Below are positions 26,976 to 35,867 of a DNA stretch of 64,000 bases, one piece after another; the stretch's first letter is position 1; each line of letters begins with the position of its first letter. The position numbers and the translations under genes are program-made. The notes below the pieces were generated by a model, which made no database searches, was not told the origin of the DNA, and saw only the letters and a program-made list of their open reading frames with translations. Source of the DNA: Paenibacillus cellulositrophicus (GTDB lineage: Bacteria; Bacillota; Bacilli; Paenibacillales; Paenibacillaceae); the NCBI RefSeq assembly GCF_009363095.1, contig NZ_CP045295.1:1240001-1304000 (forward strand), read 5' to 3'.

Positions 26976-28803
26976 CCAAGTCCCTCCACTCGTTGTCTGG
27001 TATGATACATTGAATTATCGTTCCGGTGGTCCCGGACGAACAAATGAACAACCCGTATACATCGCCGTAGTGAATCCGGATGCGGTCGGCCACGCTGCGT
27101 ACGCCGAGTCCCCTCCGTTCGTGGTTCACCTGCATATCCTTTGCTTCCGGCGGTTCCCCGCCATCGCTCTTCATGTATTCAAAAGCCGCCAGCTGCCGCG
27201 GACTGATGCCGATGCCGTTGTCCTGTACCTGCAGAACGAGCCGGCCGCGCTCTTTCCAGCAGGACACATAAATCATGCCCTTATAGCCGATCCCTTCAAA
27301 GCCGTGCTGGATGCAGTTCTCGACGAGCGGCTGCAGGGTCAGCTTCAGCACGCTGCGGCTCCGCAGCTCCGGCGGAATATCGATCTCATATTCAAACAAA
27401 TCCTGAAACCTGAATTTCTGGATTTCCAAATAGCTCTGCAAATGCTCGATTTCCTGGCCAAGCGTAATCTCCTCATTGTCCTGGATGCTGATCCGCAAAA
27501 TGTTGCCAAGCCGGTGCACCATTTCGCTGACCTTCTCCCCTTCGTTCTGAACCGCAAGGACGTTGATCGACTCGAGCGTATTGAACAGAAAATGCGGCTT
27601 GATCTGGGCCTGGAGCACCCGCAGCTCCGCCTTCGCCTTCTGCTTCTGCTCCTTCTGGATCTGTTGGAACAGGCCGTTGACCCGTTCAACCAGATCGTTA
27701 AAGCCCTTCGCCAAAATATGCAGCTCGTCTTTGCCCCGGTGATGAACCTGGACATTGAAGTCCCCGCCTTCCACTTTACGCATGAAGCGGACGATGACTG
27801 CGATCGAGCCGGTAATCCGGTTCATGAAGACCATGTTGAAGGTTACCGCCGCCAAAAGGCAGACGAGCGTAATGCCGATAAACCATTTGGCAAAGACCAG
27901 CGTTTCCTGTGACAGGGAGCTCCACGAAGTGACGGAAACGAGACTCCAATTGTATTCTTTCATATGATAAATCGAAACGATGCTTTTTTCCCCGTTAAAC
28001 GCCGTCTTGAAGCTCTGAAAATCACCGCCGAACTTGACGTCCCTCTTCATCACGGACTGGATTGGCTGGCCGTCCAGCACTTTATTCGGATCATACAGAA
28101 TAAGTCCTTTATCGTTCACGAGCATAAAATCGGTGGACTGCATATCTCGGTTTAAAGACAGGTTGCGGAAGATCAGCTCAATATCCCAGTTTTTGATTTG
28201 GGTCACCAATATCCCGATATTTTTAAAATAGCTCAGCTCCTTGATGAGCCGAATTTGTGTAAACACCGGGTCGGATCCGGTGATTTCCGGGTATTCATGC
28301 GGTCCGAGCCATTTGGGGACCCCGTTCAGGGCCATAACCTCTTGATATAGCGGATGGGCTTTAAACTCTTCGAATGACAGCGTATTAAAGTCTTCCTTGG
28401 TGAAAATGGAGACCGTGCTCGACGGCCCGCTGCCCTGCAGGTTGTAAAGATAGGCATAACTGATGGCAGGATGGTTGTACAGCAGGCTCCGGAAGTTGCG
28501 CTGGCTGTTGTTCAGGTTCAGCTGCTCGGCATCGTTCAAATCCTGTTTGGTCGGGTCCTTGGCGATGAGCGCCATATGAAACACCGAGGTCGCGATGCCG
28601 TTATCCGTCACGTTGTCCATCTGCTTCAGCACGCTGTTGATGCTGTAGCTGATGGCTTTAAGGGAATATTCCGTCTGCCGGCTGTATTTGGTCTCAATCG
28701 AATGAGAGGTCACCATAAAGGTGACGACGCCCAGCACGCACAGCGGAACGATGATCAGTGTAACAAATGCCGTAAACAATTTTACCCGCAAATTCATTGG
28801 CAT
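26950..28803 (-). CDS. Sensor histidine kinase, YesM type
   Basis: A membrane sensor of 617 residues. Two helices (about 8-32 and 297-320) flank an extracellular Cache-like domain. HAMP follows (about 318-372), then the His_kinase dimerisation motif with phosphoacceptor His in QIKPHFLFNTLESIN (about residue 405) and an HATPase domain (VENCIQHGFEG, DNGIGI). It probably senses an extracellular sugar or the loaded binding protein. It lies 19 nt after the second permease. The start is uncertain: ATG codons at 28803 and 28797 both have weak sites. Confidence 0.9.
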   Translation of the reverse strand: MPMNLRVKLFTAFVTLIIVPLCVLGVVTFMVTSHSIETKYSRQTEYSLKAISYSINSVLKQMDNVTDNGIATSVFHMALIAKDPTKQDLNDAEQLNLNNSQRNFRSLLYNHPAISYAYLYNLQGSGPSSTVSIFTKEDFNTLSFEEFKAHPLYQEVMALNGVPKWLGPHEYPEITGSDPVFTQIRLIKELSYFKNIGILVTQIKNWDIELIFRNLSLNRDMQSTDFMLVNDKGLILYDPNKVLDGQPIQSVMKRDVKFGGDFQSFKTAFNGEKSIVSIYHMKEYNWSLVSVTSWSSLSQETLVFAKWFIGITLVCLLAAVTFNMVFMNRITGSIAVIVRFMRKVEGGDFNVQVHHRGKDELHILAKGFNDLVERVNGLFQQIQKEQKQKAKAELRVLQAQIKPHFLFNTLESINVLAVQNEGEKVSEMVHRLGNILRISIQDNEEITLGQEIEHLQSYLEIQKFRFQDLFEYEIDIPPELRSRSVLKLTLQPLVENCIQHGFEGIGYKGMIYVSCWKERGRLVLQVQDNGIGISPRQLAAFEYMKSDGGEPPEAKDMQVNHERRGLGVRSVADRIRIHYGDVYGLFICSSGTTGTIIQCIIPDNEWRDLDDSERAAG

Positions 28804-28822
28804 TCATCCGTTTCTTCGCATG

Positions 28823-29650
28823 TTATCCCTTAACACTGCCTGCTGTAACGCCTTCAATGATTTTCTCCTGAAGGATCGCGTAAATCACGATGACCGGTAC
28901 GACGCTGTAGACGATGCCGGCTGACATCTGCGCGTAATTCATCTGGTATTGATCCCGGAACTGCACCATCCCGACCGGGAGGGTCCGCAGCGAATCATTG
29001 GAGAGGAAGTAGTTGGCTAGCAAAAATTCGTTCCAGTTGCCGAGGAAGTTCACGATAAACACCGTAACCATGGCCGGAACCGTCAGGGGTACGACAATTC
29101 TAGCAAATATACCCTGGGCTTTCAACCCGTCCATGACGGCTGCTTCCTCGATTTCTCCGGGCAGGGACCGCATGAACGCCGCCAGAATGATGACCGAGAA
29201 TGGGAGCGCGTTGGCGATGTACGGAATGATGAGCGCCAGATGCGTATCCAGGATCCCAAGCTTGCGCACGAGCAGATAAATCGGGAGCATAAGCGCGTTG
29301 TTCGGGATGAGCATGCCGACCAGGATCAGGCCGGACAGCAGCGCGCTGATTTTGAAATGCCGCATGCGGGTTATCGCAAACGCAAACATCGCGGCGATCA
29401 GGATCGATACGACGGCCGACAGAATCGAGATATACAGACTGTTGAAAAAATAGGTGCTGATCTTGGCGTTGACCCATGCCTCCACGTAATTACCTAGCGC
29501 AAACTGCTTTGGTATGCCGAACGGGTTCAGGGCGATCGCATTGTTATCCTTTTTGACCGAAGAGAAAAGCACGAACAGGAACGGGAAAAGAATAACCAAT
29601 AAGTAGGCCATCAGGACGATGTGGGGCAGCAGTTTTTTGAGCCTGGTCAT
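28823..29650 (-). CDS. Carbohydrate ABC transporter permease (MalG type)
   Basis: An inner subunit of a CUT1-type sugar importer, 275 residues with six helices. The ATPase-contact EAA loop reads EEAAVMDGLKAQGIFARIVVPL (key residues E-A-A---G). The start codon overlaps the stop of the MalF-type permease by one base. No ATPase is encoded in the operon; a shared MsmX-like ATPase is the usual solution in Firmicutes and is assumed here. Confidence 0.92.
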   Translation of the reverse strand: MTRLKKLLPHIVLMAYLLVILFPFLFVLFSSVKKDNNAIALNPFGIPKQFALGNYVEAWVNAKISTYFFNSLYISILSAVVSILIAAMFAFAITRMRHFKISALLSGLILVGMLIPNNALMLPIYLLVRKLGILDTHLALIIPYIANALPFSVIILAAFMRSLPGEIEEAAVMDGLKAQGIFARIVVPLTVPAMVTVFIVNFLGNWNEFLLANYFLSNDSLRTLPVGMVQFRDQYQMNYAQMSAGIVYSVVPVIVIYAILQEKIIEGVTAGSVKG

Positions 29651-30534
29651 CAGTATTCAATCCTTTCGCTGCGCCTTGCAATCAACAGTTGGTACAGGGC
29701 GGTCAGTATTAATGTAAAGACAAAGATGAGAACAGAAATGCTGTTGCCGTACCCGTATTTGAAGTTGGTAATGGCATATTTGATCATGTAGGTGGCCATC
29801 ACGTCGGTCGAACCCGCCGGTCCGCCCTTCGTCATGACGATGACGATGTCCGCGGCTTTCATCGCGCCGGCGATGGACAGCATAATGACGACGGAGATGA
29901 TCGGCTTAATGAGCGGCAGCGTAATGGAGAACGCCCGCTGTACAGCCGTTGCGCCGTCGATGGCGGCGGCTTCGTCCAGCTCGCGGGGAATGGAAATAAT
30001 GGCGGCGAGCACCATGACGATATAAAAGCCGGTCCACTGCCAGGCATTGGTAATCAGGATGGACAGCATCGCGTATTTTTCGTCGGACAGCCAATACAGC
30101 GGTTCGATGCCGAACACTTTCAAAATATTGTTCAGCAGTCCGATGTTCGGCTCATAAATAAATCCCCAGAGGATGCCGATCACGGCCGTGGACATGATCG
30201 AAGGCAAAAATACCGCCGTCTTGTACAGCCCCTTCAGTTTTTTGACATGGGCGATCAGAAGCGAAAAAAAGACGATCAGCGGCACTTGGATTCCGCAGGA
30301 AAACAAAATGAAATAGCCGTTGTTTCGGACCGCTGTCCAAAACCGCTTCTCCGTCAGCGCCTTCACGAAGTTGTCGAAGCCGATGAATTTCGGATCGCTG
30401 GATACGCCGTTCCAGCTCGTCAGGCTGAAACGGATCGAACTTACAATCGGATACAGAAAAAACATGGCAAACAAAATCAAGCAGGGAAGAATAAACAGGA
30501 CGTAGAGCGCAGGATTCTTCAATGCTTTGTTCAT
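29650..30534 (-). CDS. Carbohydrate ABC transporter permease (MalF type)
   Basis: Second permease of the CUT1 importer, 294 residues, six helices, EAA loop ELDEAAAIDGATAVQRAF. ATG start with AGGAACTCC-type Gly-rich site upstream (GGAGGAACTCC on the minus strand). It is separated from the binding-protein gene by 127 nt that include a terminator, so it is probably expressed at a lower level than the binding protein. Confidence 0.92.
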   Translation of the reverse strand: MNKALKNPALYVLFILPCLILFAMFFLYPIVSSIRFSLTSWNGVSSDPKFIGFDNFVKALTEKRFWTAVRNNGYFILFSCGIQVPLIVFFSLLIAHVKKLKGLYKTAVFLPSIMSTAVIGILWGFIYEPNIGLLNNILKVFGIEPLYWLSDEKYAMLSILITNAWQWTGFYIVMVLAAIISIPRELDEAAAIDGATAVQRAFSITLPLIKPIISVVIMLSIAGAMKAADIVIVMTKGGPAGSTDVMATYMIKYAITNFKYGYGNSISVLIFVFTLILTALYQLLIARRSERIEY

Positions 30535-30612
30535 GGAGTTCCTCCCAACGCGGGCGCTTGGTCGTCCGCCCGAAAAAATGTCATGCTCCCTCAGACTTGA
30601 GGGGACTTAAGT

Positions 30613-30648
30613 AAAAAACAGGTGCCCCGGTTTGACCCGAGGCACACC
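30613..30648 (-). terminator. Intra-operon terminator between binding protein and permeases
   Basis: GGTGTGCCTCGG and CCGGGGCACC arms (30621-30630 with 30637-30648) and a T-run (plus A-run 30613-30618). A leaky terminator here would give excess binding protein over permease. Confidence 0.8.
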
Positions 30649-30661
30649 GCATCAGTTGCCG

Positions 30662-32053
30662 TTATTCTTCCAGGGAATTCGCTTCCTCTTGTGCCTTCTG
30701 GAGCGCTTCGCCCATCTTCTCAGGCGTCGTCTGGTTGCCGATCAGCTTTTGAATCTGAATGTTGCTGATTTCCGTCGTCACGTCAGCCTGTACGAGCGAA
30801 TCGAATGCCGGGAAGGAGGATTGGGCCGTGTTCAGCACGTCGACGATTTGCTTCATCAGATCGTCGGTAATGCTCGACTCCAGCACAGATGCGTCCAGCT
30901 TCATGGCCGGCAGGACCCCGTCTTCCACCAAGCCGCGGATCTGCATTTCCTCATTGAACATGTTCTTGATAAAGGCTTTCACCGCTTCCAGCTTGCGCGG
31001 ATCCTTGGCGACCGCGGACGAGAAGCCGTAGCCGTTGTTGACGTCGCGCATCAGCGCCGTCTGATCGCCTACGCCGCCGTCCACCGGCGGAAGGTTGAAG
31101 AAGCCGACTTTACCGATCATGCCTTCGCCGGATTCCCCCTGCTTGAACACCGAAGACTTCCAGGTTCCGTCATACATCAAAATGGCTTCCCCGCTCGTAA
31201 ATTGGGTCGTGTACTCGGCGTATTCAAAGCCCAGCTCGCCCTTTTTGAAATAGCCCTTGTCGACCCATTCCTTATGCTTCGCAAACGCCTTGACCATGTT
31301 CGGATCGTTCCATTTGGCTTCGCCGGTAGCGAATTTGTTCGTAATGTCCGGTCCCGCGTAGCGCGACCACAGATGGTTGGTCAGCATCAGCGGCACCCAG
31401 CCTGCCTTGGAGGCTGCCGCCATAGGCACCTTGCCGTCGGCCTTGATCGCGGCCAGCTGCTCTTCCAGCTCGGCGAACGTTTTAGGAGGCGCCCAGCCCT
31501 TTTTATCGTAATACTCCTTGTTGTAGAAGAAGCCTTCGCCAGATCCGCCGATCGGCAGTCCGTAGACCTTACCTTCGTAAGTGAACGGCTCGAGCGAGCT
31601 GAACTTATCCTTGATCCCCAGCTCCTCAATGATCGGCGTTAAATCAAGCAGCTTGCCCTCTTTGGCGTACACTTTGGAATCGGGGCTGCCGAACAGGTCG
31701 AAAATATCCGGCGGATTGCCTGCCGCCATTTCGCCGCGCAGCTTCTCTTTCCGGTTGACGTCGGATTCCACGCCATCCAGCTTGAACGTTAACCCTTCGA
31801 TTTCGCCCTCCGTCTTTTTCACGACGTCCTGCAAAATGGCAAAACGCTTCTCTTTGTCCTGGCCAACCTGCGTATGTCTCAGTGTCAGCTCGAACGGTTC
31901 GGCCTTTTGCGCTTCCTCCGTCTTCGGCTCCGTTCCCGATGAACCCCCGCCCGTCTCTCCGGCCGATTTGTTATCGCTTCCACAACCGGATAACGCGAGC
32001 GACGCCGCAAAACATAACGAGATCAGCAGCATCAAACTTCTTTTCATCTTCAT
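30662..32053 (-). CDS. Carbohydrate ABC transporter substrate-binding lipoprotein
   Basis: Family 1 extracellular solute-binding protein of 463 residues. The lipobox is ALSGC (Cys about residue 23), followed by a Gly/Ser linker. Sugar-binding features include NPPDIFDLFG and several aromatic residues in DGTWKSSVFK and GSGEGFFYN. ATG at 32053 is chosen because AAGGGGGG lies 9 nt upstream; an upstream codon at 32074 is inside that leader. The cytosolic NagZ partner suggests an amino-sugar oligosaccharide ligand; this is inference. Confidence 0.9.
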   Translation of the reverse strand: MKMKRSLMLLISLCFAASLALSGCGSDNKSAGETGGGSSGTEPKTEEAQKAEPFELTLRHTQVGQDKEKRFAILQDVVKKTEGEIEGLTFKLDGVESDVNRKEKLRGEMAAGNPPDIFDLFGSPDSKVYAKEGKLLDLTPIIEELGIKDKFSSLEPFTYEGKVYGLPIGGSGEGFFYNKEYYDKKGWAPPKTFAELEEQLAAIKADGKVPMAAASKAGWVPLMLTNHLWSRYAGPDITNKFATGEAKWNDPNMVKAFAKHKEWVDKGYFKKGELGFEYAEYTTQFTSGEAILMYDGTWKSSVFKQGESGEGMIGKVGFFNLPPVDGGVGDQTALMRDVNNGYGFSSAVAKDPRKLEAVKAFIKNMFNEEMQIRGLVEDGVLPAMKLDASVLESSITDDLMKQIVDVLNTAQSSFPAFDSLVQADVTTEISNIQIQKLIGNQTTPEKMGEALQKAQEEANSLEE

Positions 32054-32091
32054 CTGGTTAGCCCCCCTTAGCAATCTGGTTTACATGCTTA

Positions 32092-32120
32092 ATTATAAGA
32101 AGCGGCCGCCAGATCCGTAA
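32092..32120 (-). promoter_or_regulatory. Promoter of the sugar uptake operon
   Basis: Minus strand TTACGG (32115-32120), 17 bp, TATAAT (32092-32097). A perfect -10 with a weak -35 fits an activated promoter. Confidence 0.55.
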
Positions 32121-32162
32121 GGAGAATATTCCGCTAATGCAGGGGGAAAATCCTCTACACCA

Positions 32163-32178
32163 AGTGAAAATAATCACA
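32163..32178. promoter_or_regulatory. Fnr-type site upstream of fnr
   Basis: AGTGA-N6-TCACA differs by one base from the Bacillus Fnr/Crp consensus TGTGA-N6-TCACA. It lies 115 nt before fnr and 43 nt from the -35 of the divergent sugar operon, so either side could be controlled. Confidence 0.6.
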
Positions 32179-32293
32179 TTGTTAGAAATTTGACACTTTT
32201 CGCCGGCCCGGCGCGCACTCAGCCGCTCGTATTCCCGCTATAATATGGATAAAGGCAATCACATTACAGCAAGCCAAAAAGGGGAAATGAACG

Positions 32294-33010
32294 ATGAGCA
32301 CACTGCCTGCACTCGAGGACACGTTCCGGAATACATGCTGCTTCTCGGACGCCAACTTCACACGGATGCTTTCCATGATGACGGAAATAAAGATGCCTGC
32401 GGGTTCCCACCTGTTCTGGGAAGGGGATGCTGCCGACAGATTTTACTATATCTACAGCGGATGCGTTAAATTAAGCAAATCCTCGGTCGAAGGGAAAGAG
32501 CTTATCGTCTATATGTATACAAGCGGCGATATCGTCGGCCAGGCCGACCCGATCGGCAGCCGTACGCACAGCTATACCGCCGAGGTGCTTGAGGACAGCG
32601 TCGTCGGCGTGATCGACCAGCAGGATATGGAATTCCTCATTTGCCAGGACGGCGCTTTTGCGATGGACTTTATGAAATGGATGGGCAACCATCACCGCCT
32701 CACGCAGACCAAGTTCCGGGATCTCATGATGTACGGCAAGCCCGGCGCGCTCTGTTCGACACTGATCCGGCTCGGCAATACGTATGGAGAACATACCGGA
32801 GGACGTATCATCATCCATAAAAAGCTTACCAACACGGATCTGTCGAACCTGATCGGAGCTACGCGCGAAAGCGTCAACCGGATGCTGGGCGACCTCCGCA
32901 GATGCGGTGCGGTGGACATTGTGGACGGCCTGATTGTCATTAACGACATTTCTCATCTGCAGGGCATCTGTCACTGTGAGCATTGCCCGAAGGAAATATG
33001 CCGGATTTAA
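32294..33010 (+). CDS. fnr: Anaerobic regulator Fnr, Bacillus type
   Basis: A Crp-family oxygen sensor of 238 residues. It has an N-terminal cNMP-like beta roll, a dimer helix, and a winged helix (LTNTDLSNLIGATRESVNRML). Unlike E. coli FNR the cluster ligands are C-terminal: Cys228, Cys231 and Cys236 with the C-x2-C-x4-C spacing of Bacillus subtilis Fnr, plus an extra Cys226. An Asp (D143) lies at the place of the known fourth ligand. ATG start with AAGGGG upstream. Perfect sites at hmp and a near-perfect site upstream of this gene suggest autocontrol and control of NO/nitrate metabolism. Confidence 0.93.
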   Translation: MSTLPALEDTFRNTCCFSDANFTRMLSMMTEIKMPAGSHLFWEGDAADRFYYIYSGCVKLSKSSVEGKELIVYMYTSGDIVGQADPIGSRTHSYTAEVLEDSVVGVIDQQDMEFLICQDGAFAMDFMKWMGNHHRLTQTKFRDLMMYGKPGALCSTLIRLGNTYGEHTGGRIIIHKKLTNTDLSNLIGATRESVNRMLGDLRRCGAVDIVDGLIVINDISHLQGICHCEHCPKEICRI

Positions 33011-33025
33011 GAGAAATCATCACTT

Positions 33026-33053
33026 CCCTCTGCGTGCAGCGCAGGGGGTTTTT
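33026..33053 (+). terminator. fnr terminator
   Basis: Stem CCCTCTGCG (33026-33034) with CGCAGGGGG (33040-33048) and TTTTT, 15 nt after the fnr stop. Confidence 0.88.
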
Positions 33054-33430
33054 CATGTGCTAAAAGGACTGTATCGCTTCGATTCCTTTCTACCACCCTC
33101 TAATTTTTCTCTTTTCACCCTTCCAAATACCTATATTCATTAAAGCGCTTTCTTCATATACTATTAAATGATTCTAAAGACCTATATATAATGCGGAATA
33201 AAGAACCGATCAATTGGATAGCACCTATTTCCAAGGACTCATCCACTACGCAGATCTACCTATCGTGACGTGGGCCTGCTATCAGACTACAGATCCTTGT
33301 AAGGAGGACTGAGATCCGCCAAAACCAGGAACATCATATGTATTACCCGCTGCCAGATCTGGTCATAAGGAATCGTATTTGTCATGAAAGAGGGTCCATT
33401 GAATCAGGTAGTACCGCATATCACATAAAG
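33054..33430. other. AT-rich intergenic region, no gene seen
   Basis: No coding region is supported. A TATAAT at 33187-33192 has only a poor -35 and may be the promoter of the following secreted protein. An AAGGAGG at about 33300 has no usable start codon after it. Confidence 0.4.
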
Positions 33431-33445
33431 GAGTGTACGATTGTC

Positions 33446-34330
33446 ATGTCAAGTAAATATTCATTGCGTTCAGGATGGATTGCCGCCTTCGTTGTATTAT
33501 GGTTTGCCGCGGGTCTCTTCCCCGGAAATGAGGCTAAAGCGGAAGGTTACACCAAAGCCACCTGGCTGTGGAACACGGTGCTGATCAAGACGGAAGCTAA
33601 GGAGATGCTGAAATTTTCGGCCGATCACGGCGTCCGTACGATTTATCTCCAGACCAACAGCGATATTCCTGCTTCCTACTATAAGAGCTTCATTAAACAG
33701 GCCGGAGCTTTGGATATCCGGGTGGATGCGCTCAGCGGCGCCCCGTCCTGGGGACTTACGTCGGAACGTTTCAAAATCACAAGCTTCCTCGATTGGGTGA
33801 AGGCGTACCAGAACGGCGCTGCAGAGGACGAGAAGTTCCAGGGCGTTCATGTCGACATCGAACCCCACGTGCTGCCTCAATGGAAGTCGGACCAGACCTC
33901 GGTCATCCGCCAATGGCAGGAGAATGTCCAGTATTTAACCGATAATGTGCGTGAAATGAATCTTCCAGTTGCCGCCGATATTCCGTTTTGGCTCTGCAAC
34001 TATACGACAGCGGACGGAACAAGCACGCTGAGCCGCTTCATGATCAGCCAATATGACGCCGTTGCGATCATGTCCTACCGGGATACCGCCGACGGCATCT
34101 ACAGCACCGCCAAGCGCGAACTGGAAGAGGCGAACTATCTCGGCAAGCCGGCCTTTGCTTCTGTCGAAACGAAGCCGAGCAGCGAAGGCGAATTTATTAC
34201 CTTCTATGAGGAAGGAAAAGCTTATATGGACTCCCAGCTGGGCAAGCTGCAGCAATTGGCGCAGGTCAATACCTCATTCGCAGGGGTGTCCGTTCACGAC
34301 CTCGACGGCTGGAGATCGCTTAATGACTAA
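33446..34330 (+). CDS. Secreted TIM-barrel-like protein of unknown function (paralogue of 55634-56548)
   Basis: About 294 residues. Signal peptide to about residue 33 (NEAKAEG). The mature part starts with TKATWLWNTVLI and shows alternating strands of a glycosidase-like barrel: TIYLQTNSDI, GVHVDIEPHVLPQW, AADIPFWLCNY, YDAVAIMSYRD, FAGVSVHDLDGW. The VDIEP and MSYRD segments resemble active-site strands of GH18-type barrels, but I cannot assign a family. ATG at 33446 is chosen with AAAGGAG 12 nt upstream. It shares these motifs with the last gene of the exopolysaccharide operon. Confidence 0.75.
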   Translation: MSSKYSLRSGWIAAFVVLWFAAGLFPGNEAKAEGYTKATWLWNTVLIKTEAKEMLKFSADHGVRTIYLQTNSDIPASYYKSFIKQAGALDIRVDALSGAPSWGLTSERFKITSFLDWVKAYQNGAAEDEKFQGVHVDIEPHVLPQWKSDQTSVIRQWQENVQYLTDNVREMNLPVAADIPFWLCNYTTADGTSTLSRFMISQYDAVAIMSYRDTADGIYSTAKRELEEANYLGKPAFASVETKPSSEGEFITFYEEGKAYMDSQLGKLQQLAQVNTSFAGVSVHDLDGWRSLND

Positions 34331-34343
34331 CCCGAACCGCAGA

Positions 34344-34384
34344 AAAGCCCCTGAGTGCCTGAATAAACGGCGCCCGGGGGCTTT
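34344..34384. terminator. Bidirectional terminator
   Basis: AAAGCCCC (34344-34351) pairs with GGGGCTTT (34377-34384) with an inner TGCC/GGCG stem. It serves the convergent secreted protein and IF-3-like genes. Confidence 0.75.
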
Positions 34385-34393
34385 GTCTTTTAT

Positions 34394-34876
34394 TTATGCG
34401 ACCGGATCGATCTGTACGGCAGCCTGCTTGCCGCTCACCTGGATGCCTGTTTTGGCGCGGCCCCACTCCTTTAATTCCCGAACCAGTTCCTCCAGCAGAA
34501 CCTTGGCGGCGGCGCCCTCCTTGCCCTGCACCCGGACCACCAGCATGACTGCATTTCCCGCTTGTAATATTCGCGCAGCCTGCTGCTTCTTCGTGTCCAG
34601 ATCGTGCTCCTCGATGTTCGGGGTCAGCCGGATCTCCTTCACCTTTACTACCCTGTCGGAAGATTTGGCTTTGGCTGCCTGGGCTTCCTTCTTGGCGTCG
34701 GCGGCAGCCACCAGCCGGCACGGCGGCGGACTGCTCATCAGCGACGTGCAGACGAGGTCCACTTTCAGCTTGCGGGCCATGGCCAATGCTTCCCTGGTCG
34801 GGACGATTCCGATATCCTCGCCGTTCAAGCCGGTTAATTCCACCTCTGAAGCCTTGATCTTCTCATTCATCCACAT
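34394..34876 (-). CDS. Divergent translation initiation factor IF-3 paralogue
   Basis: About 160 residues with recognisable IF-3 architecture. The N-terminal domain has NEKIKASEVELTGLNGEDIG, then LDLVxxS-like KVDLVCTSL and the PPPCRL turn. The linker is Lys/Ala-rich. The C-terminal domain opens with VKVKEIRLTPNIEEHDLDTK, typical of IF-3, but the rest (AARILQAGNAVMLVVRVQG) drifts and the RNA-contact RGR segment is absent. It stands alone, without rpmI-rplT, so it is not the housekeeping infC. ATG at 34876 has GGAAGGG 7 nt upstream. A role in alternative initiation or ribosome hibernation is possible but unproven. Confidence 0.8.
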   Translation of the reverse strand: MWMNEKIKASEVELTGLNGEDIGIVPTREALAMARKLKVDLVCTSLMSSPPPCRLVAAADAKKEAQAAKAKSSDRVVKVKEIRLTPNIEEHDLDTKKQQAARILQAGNAVMLVVRVQGKEGAAAKVLLEELVRELKEWGRAKTGIQVSGKQAAVQIDPVA

Positions 34877-35005
34877 AGGGGTACCCTTCCTTTTACACAC
34901 GAAATGTATCATTTAAACCAGACGTTCATTTCACATTCGCTGTCAGCCCAATTCGGGCTTGTCCATTTGCTTGTCCGTTTGCTTGTCGATTTGCTTGTTT
35001 TGCTA

Positions 35006-35734
35006 TTATACGCTTGCCCGTTCCAGCCTGATTTCCACTTCATCCTGCGGCGTCAGCTTCATTTCCAAACCGCTGTCCACCAGTTCCTTCCCGTTCACCT
35101 TGACGACCCACTTCTCCACCGATTTGGGACTGTACCCCTGGACGGTGTCTACGTACATTTTATTGTCCGTCAGCTTCACGAAACCGCTGTGCGCCATAAC
35201 GTCCCTGACGCTTTGATTATTGGTGTACGGAAATACATAAGAATGCGTCATATCAGGCTTCATGGACCCGCCGTCCAGCTTCAGCACGGTAAATTCGGGA
35301 GCCTTTGCATCTTTCCCGTCCTTTTTGGGGTCAGCGTACTGAATGTTGATGGAAATTTCGTCATGGTCCTGCAGGACGGTGTCGAGATTGTCTTTGCCCA
35401 GCTTCTTGCCATTGATTTCAAATGCCCACTCAAATAAAGGATCCAGGGACACCTGGCTGATCGTCAGGACGCTGCCGTTGTCGCTGAAACCGACGATGCC
35501 GCTTCTCTTCAGCCCTTCCCGGACCGTCACGCCCTGCTGCAAATATTGTCGTAAATTTTGGATGACCGCCGGTGAGAAGAAGCCGTCTTTTTCCGAGAGA
35601 GAGACCTCCCCATTGACGTCATTCGAATAAACGTTGGCCGATGCCTCCTCCTGGTCGGCTTGTTTGCAGCCTGTCAGCAGCAGTGTTGCTATGATCAACA
35701 TGATGAATGCAGCGTGTAAAACCGGCTTCCTCAT
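35006..35734 (-). CDS. Lipoprotein with two DUF4430-like domains
   Basis: About 242 residues. Lipobox LLLTGC (Cys about 22). Two repeats follow the DUF4430/transcobalamin-C-terminal-like pattern: residues about 85-135 (FEWAFEINGKKLGKD, LQDHDEISINIQY) and about 180-240 (KWVVKVNGKELVDSG, LTPQDEVEIRLE). Such domains in Firmicutes surface proteins may bind cobamides or other ligands, but no pathway context exists here. ATG at 35734 with AGGTGG upstream. Probably monocistronic. Confidence 0.75.
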   Translation of the reverse strand: MRKPVLHAAFIMLIIATLLLTGCKQADQEEASANVYSNDVNGEVSLSEKDGFFSPAVIQNLRQYLQQGVTVREGLKRSGIVGFSDNGSVLTISQVSLDPLFEWAFEINGKKLGKDNLDTVLQDHDEISINIQYADPKKDGKDAKAPEFTVLKLDGGSMKPDMTHSYVFPYTNNQSVRDVMAHSGFVKLTDNKMYVDTVQGYSPKSVEKWVVKVNGKELVDSGLEMKLTPQDEVEIRLERASV

Positions 35735-35867
35735 CGAATAACCACCTTTGCTTCCGCAATCTCGCAGGACTCTTCCAAAACGCAAATAGAGCCCTCCCCT
35801 GAGGACTCTATTTTACCATATTCGAGCCGGGCCCGCATAATCCGCGCATTCCGGCAGATGTTTCCTA

